Positions 43,212 through 51,927 are shown, numbered from the stretch's first letter. The stretch is 64,000 nucleotides of DNA from Lactobacillus selangorensis (GCF_001437205.1 NZ_JQAZ01000003.1:62001-126000); one strand, 5' to 3'. Translations and numbers: made by a program. Notes: generated by a model not told the origin, from the sequence alone.

Positions 43212-43883
43212 ATGGAAATGAGTTTACAAGAGGAACAAATTGTCACCGAAACGGCCGAATTGGTCCACGAAAAATTAGGCAGCGACCGGAGCGGTCATGA
43301 TTACCAGCATATTCAAAGAGTGGTGACAATGGCCAAAGTCATTGCCACCAATGAGGCCGATGCGAACAAAATCGACTTTTTTGTCGTCAACATGGCTGCC
43401 TATCTCCACGACATGGCGGACGACAAACTGAACGATGACGTGAAAACGGCCCAAGAACGTGTTCGGGAGTGGCTCGATCAGAAGCATGTCCCTGCTGGCA
43501 AACAGGCCGATATTCTGGATATTATTCAGCATATGTCCTTTTCCGACAATCTCGAACATCATTATCTCCTGTCGTTAGAAGGGCAGATCGTTCAGGATGC
43601 CGATCGGCTCGATGCGATTGGTGCCGTCGGAATCGGGCGTGCCTTTTATTATGGCGGGCACCATGGCGACCCAATCTATGACCCTGAAATCAAACCCCGC
43701 ATGCACATGACCAAGGAAATGTATCGCAGCCAGTCGACCGTCATCAACCATTTTCAGGAAAAACTGCTGAAACTCGTCGACCAGCTCAACACGCCCACTG
43801 CCAAGCAAATCGGCGCGCACCGGCAAAAATATATGCAGGACTTCCTTAAAGAATTTAAAAATGAATGGGAAGGAAACTGTTAG
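43212..43883 (+). CDS. HD-domain metal-dependent phosphohydrolase
   Basis: A 223-residue protein of the YedJ/YpgQ-like HD group. The metal-binding set is visible: H in SGHDYQHIQRV (near 30), HD in AAYLHDMADD (near 65) and DADRLDAIGAVGIGRAF (near 135). These enzymes hydrolyse nucleotides such as (d)NTPs, but the exact substrate is not shown. ATAAGGGGCGG lies upstream of ATG 43212. The stop codon TAG forms the first bases of a long palindromic element. Confidence 0.9.
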   Translation: MEMSLQEEQIVTETAELVHEKLGSDRSGHDYQHIQRVVTMAKVIATNEADANKIDFFVVNMAAYLHDMADDKLNDDVKTAQERVREWLDQKHVPAGKQADILDIIQHMSFSDNLEHHYLLSLEGQIVQDADRLDAIGAVGIGRAFYYGGHHGDPIYDPEIKPRMHMTKEMYRSQSTVINHFQEKLLKLVDQLNTPTAKQIGAHRQKYMQDFLKEFKNEWEGNC

Positions 43884-44002
43884 AGCGTGAGAAGGCACGG
43901 GGTGACGATAAGGATTAACGGAACTTTGACCACAAATCCTTGGTCTTGAGGATTGTGGTCAAAGTAAGTTAACCGCAATTGTCGGTGTCTTCGAACGCGT
44001 TT
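43881..44002 (+). repeat. Stop-codon-abutting palindromic element A
   Basis: Starts at the TAG stop of the HD-domain gene (TAGAGCGTG) and ends ACGCGTTT. The two halves are complementary over most of their length; the inner arms share ACTTTGACCACA around loop TTGGTCTTGA. The right part GTTAACCGCAATTGTC... is 35 bases from GTTAACC to CGTTT, the same length as in elements B and C. No T run follows, so it is not a standard terminator. Confidence 0.6.
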
Positions 44003-44033
44003 AAGTAAATACTGCAGCCAGCACATTACAAAA

Positions 44034-44651
44034 TCACTTCGCTTGCAGTACTTTATCAACTCGTTTCAAACTAGCAATCCGTTTAGCTTCTGACTGGCGT
44101 TCGGGCGTGAAATTAAGCCATTTGAAGTGTTTCATGCCCAGCTTTTTGAAGGTGCCCCGATAGAGAGCGTTGACGACTGGCTGGCGGAAATACAGTTTGT
44201 AAAGCGGCGTCGGGGTGCCTGCGACCGTAAAGACGTCGATCTGCGGACGTTTGGCCAATAAAACTTTGGGATGGGTCGAAACGAGTTTTCCCTTTGCAAA
44301 GACTTTATCGATGAATCCCTTCATCATCGCCGGCATCAATTCCCACCAAACGGGGAAAATGAAGATGAGACGGTCGGCGTTATTGATGCGCTCGTAATAA
44401 TCATCGGCTTGGGGACTGATTGAACGGCGCATCCGCCAATTGGTCAGGTCCTCCTGATGCATGACGGGGTCGAACTGGTCGGCGTCAAGGTCGATCACAT
44501 CGACAGAATCGCCATTGGCTTCGAGAAATTCTTGGGTGTGTTTGGCCAAAGCAGCACTATAGCTCCGAAAATGGGGAATGTTGTTGCTGGCAGCCATGGT
44601 ATAGGGATGGTCAAAAATGATTACAGTTTTCATAGTTATCTGAGCTTTCAT
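44034..44651 (-). CDS. NAD(P)H-dependent flavodoxin-fold oxidoreductase
   Basis: A 205-residue KefF/MdaB-like NAD(P)H:quinone or nitro reductase with a flavodoxin fold: TVIIFDHPYTMAASNN at the N-terminus, FIFPVWWELMPAMMKGFID and GTPTPLYK are family motifs for FMN and substrate binding. ATG 44651 has AAGGAAG upstream; a later ATG at 44633 lacks a site. It is divergent from a marR gene that probably represses it, the intergenic space carrying two TTCCNNGGAATATA palindromes. Confidence 0.88.
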   Translation of the reverse strand: MKAQITMKTVIIFDHPYTMAASNNIPHFRSYSAALAKHTQEFLEANGDSVDVIDLDADQFDPVMHQEDLTNWRMRRSISPQADDYYERINNADRLIFIFPVWWELMPAMMKGFIDKVFAKGKLVSTHPKVLLAKRPQIDVFTVAGTPTPLYKLYFRQPVVNALYRGTFKKLGMKHFKWLNFTPERQSEAKRIASLKRVDKVLQAK

Positions 44652-44661
44652 TGATTATTTC

Positions 44662-44728
44662 TTCCTTGGAATATATAATCAGAATACTACCTTTTAATGA
44701 TTTGTCAAATTAAATTCCGAGGAATATA
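44662..44728. promoter_or_regulatory. Two palindromic boxes between oxidoreductase and marR
   Basis: TTCCTTGGAATATA (44662-44675) and TTCCGAGGAATATA (44715-44728) are 53 bases apart, one near each divergent start codon. Each has a TTCC/GGAA dyad and overlaps the ribosome binding site of its gene, so part of the similarity may be due to that site. Confidence 0.4.
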
Positions 44729-44730
44729 AA

Positions 44731-45237
44731 ATGAAAAATGTCAAAAAAAATTTACGTCAAGAATTGCATCGTTATCGCAATCATCGTTTGAATCAATCTG
44801 CGTTTACAGCCCTTGCAAAGACAGCACCGCAACTGACCGACTCACAGCGGCAGGCGATGACGAAACTGTCGGTGAATGAACTGCATGTTTTAACGGCTTT
44901 AGACCAGCCGGAAGAACAACGTGGTGCCGATTTAGTTTCCCAACTGGATTTGACGCAGGGGGCCATTTCAAAACTGGTGACCCGGCTGACGAAACAAAAG
45001 TTATTGGAAAAATATCATCAGCCTGATAACCGTCGGGATACGTATCTCCGGTTGACGCCATTTGGAAAAGAAGTTGCCGCCGCCCATGCACATTATCATC
45101 AGGTTCAGGATGTGGCCACAAAAAAATATATGAATCAGTTCAGTAAAGAGGAACTTGCGACCGTGACTCGTTTTCTGCAAGGACTGAATGATTTGAATGA
45201 TTCATGGAATGACGTCAATCAAAAAGGATCGGAATAA
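44731..45237 (+). CDS. MarR family regulator
   Basis: A 168-residue winged-helix regulator: VNELHVLTALDQPEEQRGAD, SQLDLTQGAISKLVTRL as the recognition region and PDNRRDTYLRLTPFGKEV as the wing. GAGGAA precedes ATG 44731. Divergent arrangement with the quinone/nitro reductase gene suggests it responds to electrophiles or quinones; this is inference from context only. Confidence 0.92.
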   Translation: MKNVKKNLRQELHRYRNHRLNQSAFTALAKTAPQLTDSQRQAMTKLSVNELHVLTALDQPEEQRGADLVSQLDLTQGAISKLVTRLTKQKLLEKYHQPDNRRDTYLRLTPFGKEVAAAHAHYHQVQDVATKKYMNQFSKEELATVTRFLQGLNDLNDSWNDVNQKGSE

Positions 45238-45253
45238 CATTCCGATCCTTTTT
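45221..45253. terminator. Bidirectional terminator overlapping the marR stop codon
   Basis: AAAAAGGATCGGAAT and ATTCCGATCCTTTTT around loop AAC-; the left arm encodes the last codons of marR, and the same hairpin serves rlmD on the other strand. Confidence 0.9.
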
Positions 45254-45258
45254 GATTG

Positions 45259-46635
45259 CTATTTGTGCACTAATTTAACTAAGGCTTCGACACGAGCTGT
45301 CTGAGGGAACATATCGATTGGCTGAATAAAGTCGACTCGATAATCCTGTGAGAGCTGGACGAGGTCACGCGCCAATGTGGAAGGGTTGCAGGAAACGTAC
45401 ACAAATTTACGAGGCTGCGATTTTAAAATGGTGTCGATTAAAGAACGATCGAGCCCAGTACGGGGCGGATCGACGACCAAAGCATCCATTTGGAAACCTT
45501 CTTTGAGCCATTGCGGCAGCAGGACTTCGGCGCTGCCGACTTCATAACGGGCATTCAGAACGCCGTTCAGCTGGGCGTTTTTCTGCGCATCGGCGATTGA
45601 CTCTGGCGTTGTATCCATTCCCCGTACTTCTTTAGCGTCATGCGCCAGGCTGAGGCCGATCGTGCCGACTCCGCAATAAGCGTCGACCAGATTTTCATCC
45701 GGCGTCAGATCGAGTGCATCGCTGACCAGTTCGTAGAGACGGGCGGTCTGAGCTGGATTCATCTGGAAGAAGGCACGTGCTGATAGTTCGAAGGTAATGC
45801 CGTTTAATTTTTCGGTAATTGTTTCCTTGCCGGCCAGCAATTTGGTTTCGGTCCCCCAAATGAGTGAGGTTTCACCAGGATTGAAATTCTGAAGGACGGA
45901 AACGACTTGTGGCAGTTGTGCATGGATGGCGGCCAGCAAATCCCGTTTACGGGGCAGCTTTTTCGAATTGGTAATGAAGGTCAGCTGGAGTTCGCCAGTG
46001 GCTTGTGATTCCCGCACGACTAAAGTTTTTAAAATACCGCTGTGTGCCTGTTCGTTATAGATTGGCATCCCCAAGTCAGTCAGAATCGGCAGCAAGGTCC
46101 GAATCACATGGAGTGTGCCTGGCATCTGGGTCGCAAACGACGGCAGGTCGACGAGGTCATGGCTATGTTCCTTATATAAGCCGGCGCTGAGATGGCCGTC
46201 TTGTTCACGGACTTGAAACTGCGCTTTGTTCCGGTAGCCGTATGGGTCATCCATGCCCATGGTTGGCAGAATTTTGATATCGCCGTAATGGTCAGGCCGG
46301 AATTTCTGCAGGGCTTGAATAATGACGTCCCGTTTGAATCGTAATTGGGCTGGGTAGGCTAAATCTTCGAGTTCGATGCCGCCGACTTGGCCGAATTCTG
46401 AATTACGTGGCTGGACGCGTTCCTTGCTGGCTTTACGGATGCGGTGGACTTTGCCCCGCAGGAATCGTTCCGCAACATCGGTGATTTCAGCAACGATTTC
46501 CTCATGCGGCAGGGCGCCAGGCACAAAAACGATTTTATGCTGATAATAACCGATTCCTTCGCCATTGATGCCGAGCCGTTTGATTGAAAGGGGCAGACGC
46601 TGGCCGACGTGGACCGTAGATTGAACTGGTTTCAT
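45259..46635 (-). CDS. rlmD: 23S rRNA uracil-5-methyltransferase (RlmD/RlmCD type)
   Basis: A 458-residue SAM-dependent RNA methyltransferase that makes 5-methyluridine in 23S rRNA. The N-terminal TRAM domain (1-60) is followed by the catalytic domain with DAYCGVGTIGLSLA (SAM binding), VVDPPRTGLDR and YVSCNPSTLARDL with the catalytic Cys. The 4Fe-4S segment normally C-x5-C-G-G-C reads NSEFGQVGGIE, so the cluster ligands are gone. In lactic acid bacteria one such enzyme often handles both U747 and U1939. GAGGTC lies before ATG 46635. Confidence 0.93.
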   Translation of the reverse strand: MKPVQSTVHVGQRLPLSIKRLGINGEGIGYYQHKIVFVPGALPHEEIVAEITDVAERFLRGKVHRIRKASKERVQPRNSEFGQVGGIELEDLAYPAQLRFKRDVIIQALQKFRPDHYGDIKILPTMGMDDPYGYRNKAQFQVREQDGHLSAGLYKEHSHDLVDLPSFATQMPGTLHVIRTLLPILTDLGMPIYNEQAHSGILKTLVVRESQATGELQLTFITNSKKLPRKRDLLAAIHAQLPQVVSVLQNFNPGETSLIWGTETKLLAGKETITEKLNGITFELSARAFFQMNPAQTARLYELVSDALDLTPDENLVDAYCGVGTIGLSLAHDAKEVRGMDTTPESIADAQKNAQLNGVLNARYEVGSAEVLLPQWLKEGFQMDALVVDPPRTGLDRSLIDTILKSQPRKFVYVSCNPSTLARDLVQLSQDYRVDFIQPIDMFPQTARVEALVKLVHK

Positions 46636-46729
46636 AAATAAATGACCTCGTTTTCTGAGAATGGAATGATTTCTAAAAAAGGTCGCGTCAAAGGAGTGGA
46701 AACGGTATAATTAACGCGAGGTGAAAAAT

Positions 46730-47101
46730 TTGCTAACGATATCTTTTTCGAGTCGTGCTCGCAATGCGAAAGTGACTCTGTATGAAAATAAAAAAGTCTT
46801 AACGACTTTAAAGTCAGGCGAAAGTTACGAACTGGATCCGAAAACGATGCAGAATGTGACTTATCGGGTCGGAATCGGACGTTCCGGCAAGGTGCCATTG
46901 AATTCACAGTCACCGCTGCGGATTGAATCCAATCCCGAAGTCGAACTGGTTTACATGGGCTTGCTGGCCATGATGGTGGCTTTGCTGTTCATTTATATGA
47001 AGCACACGCCGGCGTGGGTTTATGGCGTGATTGTTGTATTTGCGCTCTTCTATCTAGGCGCCAAATATTTCTACGGGTACCGTATCCGACCGATTCATTA
47101 A
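46730..47101 (+). CDS. Small membrane protein of unknown function
   Basis: About 123 residues. The N-terminal half is soluble and beta-rich (LTISFSSRARNAKVTLYENK, with charged turns), the C-terminal half has two membrane helices (VYMGLLAMMVALLFIYM and VYGVIVVFALFYLGA). I prefer TTG 46730 because GAGGTG lies 6 bases before it; a GTG at 46721 would sit inside that site. A TATAAT at 46706-46711 is the likely -10. Not recognised as a named family. It is divergent from rlmD. Confidence 0.7.
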   Translation: MLTISFSSRARNAKVTLYENKKVLTTLKSGESYELDPKTMQNVTYRVGIGRSGKVPLNSQSPLRIESNPEVELVYMGLLAMMVALLFIYMKHTPAWVYGVIVVFALFYLGAKYFYGYRIRPIH

Positions 47102-47138
47102 AAAAGACTGTAACCAATTTTTTGGTTCAGTCTTTTTT
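47101..47138. terminator. Bidirectional terminator before the Mga-like gene end
   Basis: AAAAAGACTG, ACCAA/TTGGT inner stem, CAGTCTTTTTT; it overlaps the 3' ends of both convergent genes. Confidence 0.88.
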
Positions 47139-48641
47139 CGTCAATTGCTGAATCTGCTTATCGTCGTAAATGTGACGGAGCTGCATATACAAGCTTAAAA
47201 ATTCGGTATCCGTTGCTTCCAGCGGCCAGTAAAGAAAATGACCAAGGTCGGCGAAGTTTTGTTTGGCGTCTTCAGATAACAGCAGTTTCGCATCCAAACG
47301 TGAAAAAGAACTGATGACAACTTCGGCATGTGTTTTCAGGTCATTTGTCGGCACAATGTCGATGAATGAGACATCACGGAGGAAAATCAGCAAATCCCGA
47401 TACGGCAGCGATTCACTTTCCATGATGACCCGGACCGTCAAATGGTCGCTTGGGTCAAGCCGGCTCAAATACGGCCATACGATGTAGGCAATGCTGCTGG
47501 GCAGCGTCGGATAATGTTTGAAGACGGAGGCCGGACTGTCAGGCTCAAGGTGGTCAATAAATTGGTCGACTTCGGCCACAATCCGATCTTCGGCCCGCTG
47601 ATCTTCCAAGAAGTCCAGCCGCCGCACCATGTCGCCATGGAGCGCATAATGCGCATAGACGGTTTGGTACAGATTGCGCATCAAAGAGGATTGCTCACGC
47701 AGGGCCGCACTGGCCGGCACTGCGGCCCAGAAATAAGCCATCATATCGGTACAGAAAACCCGAACCGGATTCGGTGTCTCGTTGAGGCGATCGATCATTT
47801 TCTGTTCGCCGTCAGTATTGCCAGGGTGCAGTGAAATGAAGAAGAACTGTGCAAAACAGTAGTATTCAAATTCCCGGCGCCAATCTTCCGGTGTCAGCGT
47901 TGGAAAAGCCGCTTTGAAAAAGGTATCATGCGGATAATGATTTGGTGCAATCAGTTTCAAGCGGGAATCATCAGTAATCAGATGGCCTTGCTTGATTCGC
48001 TGCGCTTGAACGGCGATTAGTGAAACATCTTCCCGATGTTTCGCCAAGTTGTGCGGGTCTTTGTCAAACGGGTTGCCAAGCGAATGCTGGTACAGTTCTT
48101 CCCCACGTGCTTCGGAAATGTGGTCAAGGGCCCAGCCGTTGCCATGATAAACTAACAAATAAAAAATGACAATCATCAGCCGAATCAAGGACTCATCGCC
48201 CTGCAATTCCGGTTTGGCCAGCGAAATTTTAAGATGATGGGCCGCCAAATAATCCCCAAATGGCTTGATGCGGCGGCGCAAGGTCGACTGGCTGATCGCA
48301 TACTGGTTGCAGAAGGCTTCGACGTCGACTTTTCCATCTTGAAAGGCCGTATTAAAGAAGGCATAGGCCGCCGAATGCTGAAGCAGGTCCAGCCGATAAT
48401 TATCAGAGGAAACGTTTGCCGCCAGAACGGTAAATTCATCTGAGTCGGCCAGATTAGGCTGGCAGCGTTTCAGGTCTAATAAAAGATCATGAAAGCTGCG
48501 GTAAGCCTGCTGATAGCTCAGTCCCGTTTCCTGACTGACTTCATTGATGGAAACGCGTTTCGGAAGTGCGGCACTCATATACTTAAAAATCTGCAGCCGT
48601 TGAAAGGCCGATTTATCCAAAAAGTAGGATTCAAGTTGCAT
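47127..48641 (-). CDS. Mga-like helix-turn-helix regulator
   Basis: A 504-residue protein with two N-terminal helix-turn-helix regions (VSINEVSQETGLSYQQAYRS near 31-50 and NQYAISQSTLRRRIKPFGDY near 112) and a long helical remainder, the layout of Mga/PRD-type stand-alone activators. The C-terminal part does not show clear conserved PRD histidine motifs, so I cannot say whether it is phosphorylated by the PTS. GGAGG precedes ATG 48641. It is divergent from recX. Target genes unknown, possibly surface proteins as for Mga itself. Confidence 0.8.
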   Translation of the reverse strand: MQLESYFLDKSAFQRLQIFKYMSAALPKRVSINEVSQETGLSYQQAYRSFHDLLLDLKRCQPNLADSDEFTVLAANVSSDNYRLDLLQHSAAYAFFNTAFQDGKVDVEAFCNQYAISQSTLRRRIKPFGDYLAAHHLKISLAKPELQGDESLIRLMIVIFYLLVYHGNGWALDHISEARGEELYQHSLGNPFDKDPHNLAKHREDVSLIAVQAQRIKQGHLITDDSRLKLIAPNHYPHDTFFKAAFPTLTPEDWRREFEYYCFAQFFFISLHPGNTDGEQKMIDRLNETPNPVRVFCTDMMAYFWAAVPASAALREQSSLMRNLYQTVYAHYALHGDMVRRLDFLEDQRAEDRIVAEVDQFIDHLEPDSPASVFKHYPTLPSSIAYIVWPYLSRLDPSDHLTVRVIMESESLPYRDLLIFLRDVSFIDIVPTNDLKTHAEVVISSFSRLDAKLLLSEDAKQNFADLGHFLYWPLEATDTEFLSLYMQLRHIYDDKQIQQLTKKD

Positions 48642-48699
48642 GACAACCTCCTGTTGCGTAAATTATAACATGAAACGCTTTACAAAGAGAAAGGCAAAA

Positions 48700-49512
48700 A
48701 TGACAAAATCAGAAATCACAAAAATCACGACCCAGAAACAAAAAGGGCGTTATAACATCTTTGTCGATGACGAATATGCGTTTTCGGTCGGAGAATCCGT
48801 CCTGATTCGTTACCGGCTGGCAAAAGGCCTTGAAGTGACGCCGGAACTGCGCAAGCAGCTTGAGGATGCCGATCACTTCAGCCGTGCTTACCAGCTGGCT
48901 TTGCATTATTTGGAACATCAGCTGCGGACACGTTGGGAAATTCAGAAGTATCTCCGTGACCACGAAGTCAGTCCAGCTTATCAGAAACAGATTCTCTATC
49001 AGTTAGCAGAAATGGGCTATGTCGACGACCTGCATTATGCCAAGAGTTATGTCCGTACCGCCGCCAACACGAGTACCAAAGGACCGACTGTCATCCGGCG
49101 TAAGCTCCGTGAAAAGGGCGTCAAAGACGATGTAATCGACGCTGCGATGCAGGAGTTTCAATCCGATAAACGGCGTGAAAATGGCCTCAAACTGGCACAA
49201 AAACTGGCCAAACGCTACCATCGGCGTTCGTTTGTCGATCAGAAACGGCGGGTCAAACAGGGTCTGATGACCAATGGCTTTTCCGGTGATGACGCTACTG
49301 CCATTATGGAAAAACTGGACTTGGAACGTGATGAAAACGCTGAAGATTCGGCACTGGCAACGGAAGGCGAGAAAGTGTATCGCCGTTATGCACGGCGTTA
49401 TGAAGGTCGCGAACGGGACCAGAAAATTAAACAGGCTTTGTATCGAAAAGGTTTTACGTTAGGTGATATTAACTCGTTTTTAGCACAAAAGGAAGACCAA
49501 AATGACAATTGA
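48700..49512 (+). CDS. recX: Regulatory protein RecX
   Basis: A 270-residue modulator of RecA filaments, built of repeated three-helix units: YQLALHYLEHQLRTRWEIQKYL, LAEMGYVDDLHYAKSYVRT, GPTVIRRKLREKGVKDDVIDAAM and a further unit near the C-terminus. ATG 48700 is chosen for AAAGG 6 bases upstream; ATGs at 48640 and 48670 in the same frame have no site. It overlaps mutY by 11 bases, forming a DNA-maintenance operon common in lactobacilli. Confidence 0.94.
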   Translation: MTKSEITKITTQKQKGRYNIFVDDEYAFSVGESVLIRYRLAKGLEVTPELRKQLEDADHFSRAYQLALHYLEHQLRTRWEIQKYLRDHEVSPAYQKQILYQLAEMGYVDDLHYAKSYVRTAANTSTKGPTVIRRKLREKGVKDDVIDAAMQEFQSDKRRENGLKLAQKLAKRYHRRSFVDQKRRVKQGLMTNGFSGDDATAIMEKLDLERDENAEDSALATEGEKVYRRYARRYEGRERDQKIKQALYRKGFTLGDINSFLAQKEDQNDN

Positions 49513-50590
49513 TGTGAATGCGTTCCAAACTGATTTTCGTAATTGGTATCAAACCCACAAACGTGATTTGCCTTGGCGGCGGGACCAGGAGCCGTACCAT
49601 GTCTGGTTATCGGAAATTATGCTCCAGCAGACACGAGTGGATACCGTTATTCCGTATTATGAAAAATTTTTAAAATTATTTCCGACGGTGCAGGATCTGG
49701 CCAATGCCCCTGAAGACCAGCTGATGAAGGCTTGGGAAGGACTGGGCTATTATTCACGGGCCCGTAACTTGCAGAAGGCTGCTCGTCAAATCGTTCAGGA
49801 TTATAACGGCGAGTGGCCGACAACGGCCAAAGAATTGCAGAATCTAGCCGGTGTGGGGCCATATACCGCCGCTGCAATTGCCAGTATCAGCTTCAATGAA
49901 AAAATTCCAGCGATTGACGGCAATGCGTTTCGAGTTTTCAGCCGTTTATTTGAGATTAAAGCCGACATTGCCGACCCGAAATCGCGCCAGGTTTTTGCCG
50001 CTGCAATTCTGCCGCTGATGCCGGATGCTGCACCTGGTGATTTTAATCAGGCCGTGATGGACCTGGGTTCCATGATTGCAACGCCGAAGGAACCTGACAT
50101 TGCCCACGACCCGTTACGGAAGTATTCGCTTAGTTATGCGGATGGGACGTGGATGGATTATCCAGTTAAAACGAAGCAGAAAAAGCCGAAACCAGTGTCG
50201 TTAGTTGGAATCGTCATCCAAAATGAGTCAGGCGCGTTTTTGCTGCAGCGGCGCGACCACAAAGGCGTGCTGGCCGATCTGTTTACCTTCCCGCTGCTAG
50301 CCGAAACGGAGCCGTTGGATGCGGCAGCTCAGGGCCGATTGATTCAGGCTGAGTTCAAAGAAAGCTACAATTTGATGCTAGCTGATTTGAAGCCTTTGGG
50401 CGGCAAACCCGTCCGGCACACGTTTACGCATCTGAAGTGGACGATCGATTTATGGACGGCGCAATTGCCGTCAGACGCCGACCTAAGTTATTTTCCCGGT
50501 GAATGGGTCGCTCCATCAGAAAGCGACCGTTTTCCAGTGCCGACGGTCCAGAAAAAAATGATGAAACGTTATTTAGCGACCGTTTCCTAG
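49502..50590 (+). CDS. mutY: A/G-specific adenine glycosylase lacking the Fe-S cluster motif
   Basis: Removes adenine opposite 8-oxoguanine. The 362-residue protein has catalytic Glu in WLSEIMLQQTRV, the helix-hairpin-helix LAGVGPYTAAAI with the following catalytic Asp in PAIDGN, and a C-terminal NUDIX-like 8-oxoG recognition domain (VGIVIQNESGAFLLQRR onward). The usual C-x6-C-x2-C-x5-C ligands read Ala, Ile, Asp and Ser in the segment IATPKEPDIAHDPLRKYS, so this is a clusterless MutY. It overlaps recX by 11 bases. An AAAAGGAAG site lies inside recX. Confidence 0.95.
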   Translation: MTIDVNAFQTDFRNWYQTHKRDLPWRRDQEPYHVWLSEIMLQQTRVDTVIPYYEKFLKLFPTVQDLANAPEDQLMKAWEGLGYYSRARNLQKAARQIVQDYNGEWPTTAKELQNLAGVGPYTAAAIASISFNEKIPAIDGNAFRVFSRLFEIKADIADPKSRQVFAAAILPLMPDAAPGDFNQAVMDLGSMIATPKEPDIAHDPLRKYSLSYADGTWMDYPVKTKQKKPKPVSLVGIVIQNESGAFLLQRRDHKGVLADLFTFPLLAETEPLDAAAQGRLIQAEFKESYNLMLADLKPLGGKPVRHTFTHLKWTIDLWTAQLPSDADLSYFPGEWVAPSESDRFPVPTVQKKMMKRYLATVS

Positions 50591-50698
50591 ACGCCTGAGA
50601 CGGGAAATCAGCCGTCCTTTTTCCATAGGCAAAGCCAGCTTGTTCTGCTATAATATTCAATGAATATGATTTGTTAACTTGGAAAGCTGGTTTGGTCG

Positions 50699-51235
50699 AT
50701 GCAAGTACCAAAAGAAGGAGACTATGTAGCGATTCAAAGTTATAAACACGATGGGAGTTTGCACCGTACCTGGCGCGATACGATGGTCCTTAAGACGAGC
50801 GAACATGAGCTCATCGGGTGCAACGATCATACTTTAGTGACTGAATCAGACGGTCGTCGTTGGGTTACACGTGAACCGGCGATCCTGTATTTCCACAAGC
50901 ATTATTGGTTCAATATCATTGCGATGATCCGTGAGGGCGGCGTTTCGTATTACTGCAATTTAGCCTCGCCCTACACGCTGGACGCAGAAGCATTAAAATA
51001 TATTGATTACGATCTCGATGTCAAAGTTTTTCCTGACGGGGAGAAACGGCTGCTTGACGTCGATGAGTATGAAAGCCACGGCAAGAAGTGGCATTATTCT
51101 GCCGATGTTGATCGCATTTTGAAGAGTAATGTCCGAGTGCTGGTTGATTGGATCAACAATCGGAAGGGGCCGTTCTCACAAGAGTATATCGACCTATGGT
51201 ACCAACGCTACCAAGAACTATCGCACAGACGTTAG
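50699..51235 (+). CDS. DUF402 nucleoside tri-/diphosphate phosphatase
   Basis: A 178-residue protein of the YgaC/Ntdp family (DUF402): [18 protein letters not shown] at the N-terminus, [29 protein letters not shown], and [15 protein letters not shown] with the acidic metal ligands. Relatives hydrolyse nucleoside tri- and diphosphates. It commonly follows mutY in lactobacilli, as here. GGAAAGCTGG precedes ATG 50699, a modest site. The stop TAG starts a short GCGCGT/ACGCGT hairpin element. Confidence 0.9.
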   Translation: MQVPKEGDYVAIQSYKHDGSLHRTWRDTMVLKTSEHELIGCNDHTLVTESDGRRWVTREPAILYFHKHYWFNIIAMIREGGVSYYCNLASPYTLDAEALKYIDYDLDVKVFPDGEKRLLDVDEYESHGKKWHYSADVDRILKSNVRVLVDWINNRKGPFSQEYIDLWYQRYQELSHRR

Positions 51236-51252
51236 CGCGTTGAGACGCGTTT
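51233..51252 (+). repeat. Stop-codon-abutting palindromic element E (minimal form)
   Basis: TAGCGCGT, spacer TGAG, ACGCGTTT. It has the same ends as elements A-C (stop codon plus AGCG, then ACGCGTTT) without the centre. It is short enough that chance similarity cannot be excluded. Confidence 0.35.
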
Positions 51253-51291
51253 CAAATGCACGTCGTAACATAGTTTCGCTATATAACGGAG

Positions 51292-51316
51292 AGTCTGGGG
51301 CAGCCCAGACTTTTTT
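51292..51316 (+). terminator. Terminator of the DUF402 gene
   Basis: AGTCTGGG, GCAG loop, CCCAGACT and TTTTTT. Confidence 0.88.
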
Positions 51317-51340
51317 ATTTCAGAAAGGGGTTTTGTTATC

Positions 51341-51865
51341 ATGGCAGCTAAACAAGTAGCCACAGTTCAATTGCCGCAGCGGCACATGGTCGGTCGGGCG
51401 TTCACACAGGGCGCCGCCGATGCAAACGGCAGTTTTTACAGTGCCTGGCAGGATATGGAAGACAGCGGCGATTTGAAAACGTTAGACGCATTGAATCCGT
51501 CGCCAAATAAGAATCACAGCGATTTGATTATTTTCTCGCCGTATTCGATCGAATACTGGATCGGCTCATTTTTACCGGCCGATGCTGAAACGCCGCAGGG
51601 CATGCATACCTTTGACCTGCCCGACAGCAAGGCTGCAAGTGTGACGGAAGACGCTGAACACATGCTGACCCAACTGCCGCTGCAGACAAGCTTCAATCGC
51701 ATCGTTTCGATGTTTGAAACCGCCAAGATTAAGGTACCCGAACATTTGGGCCGGACGGTCAATCCGTATTTCGTCGAATCTTATTCCGTCACGGATGACC
51801 AGGTCAAGCAGGTCGAATACGATTTGTACCTCTCCAAAGCAACCGGTCTGAATGACTATGAATAA
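51341..51865 (+). CDS. Hypothetical protein, possible GyrI-like/effector-binding fold
   Basis: A 174-residue soluble protein that I do not recognise with certainty. The central stretch SDLIIFSPYSIEYWIGSFLP and the following PQGMHTFDLP resemble the beta-strand pair of GyrI-like (AraC effector-binding) domains, which bind small molecules. AGAAAGGGG precedes ATG 51341. It has its own promoter region after a terminator. Its TAA stop begins palindromic element B. Confidence 0.6.
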   Translation: MAAKQVATVQLPQRHMVGRAFTQGAADANGSFYSAWQDMEDSGDLKTLDALNPSPNKNHSDLIIFSPYSIEYWIGSFLPADAETPQGMHTFDLPDSKAASVTEDAEHMLTQLPLQTSFNRIVSMFETAKIKVPEHLGRTVNPYFVESYSVTDDQVKQVEYDLYLSKATGLNDYE

Positions 51866-51927
51866 AGCGTGCCAAAGAACGGGCCACAGCTAGTTAACCG
51901 AAATGGTCAGTTCTTTGAAACGCGTTT
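51863..51927 (+). repeat. Stop-codon-abutting palindromic element B
   Basis: Starts with the stop codon (TAAAGCGTG) and ends ACGCGTTT. Arms CAAAGAAC and GTTCTTTG are perfect, with the palindrome GTTAAC near the centre. The right half from GTTAACC to CGTTT is 35 bases, matching element A at 27 of 35 positions by eye. Confidence 0.6.

Noticed and set aside
46632-46913. 93-codon minus-strand frame over the start of the small membrane protein gene
   Set aside because: It lacks a ribosome binding site and overlaps a gene with a better start, a -10 box and membrane helices.
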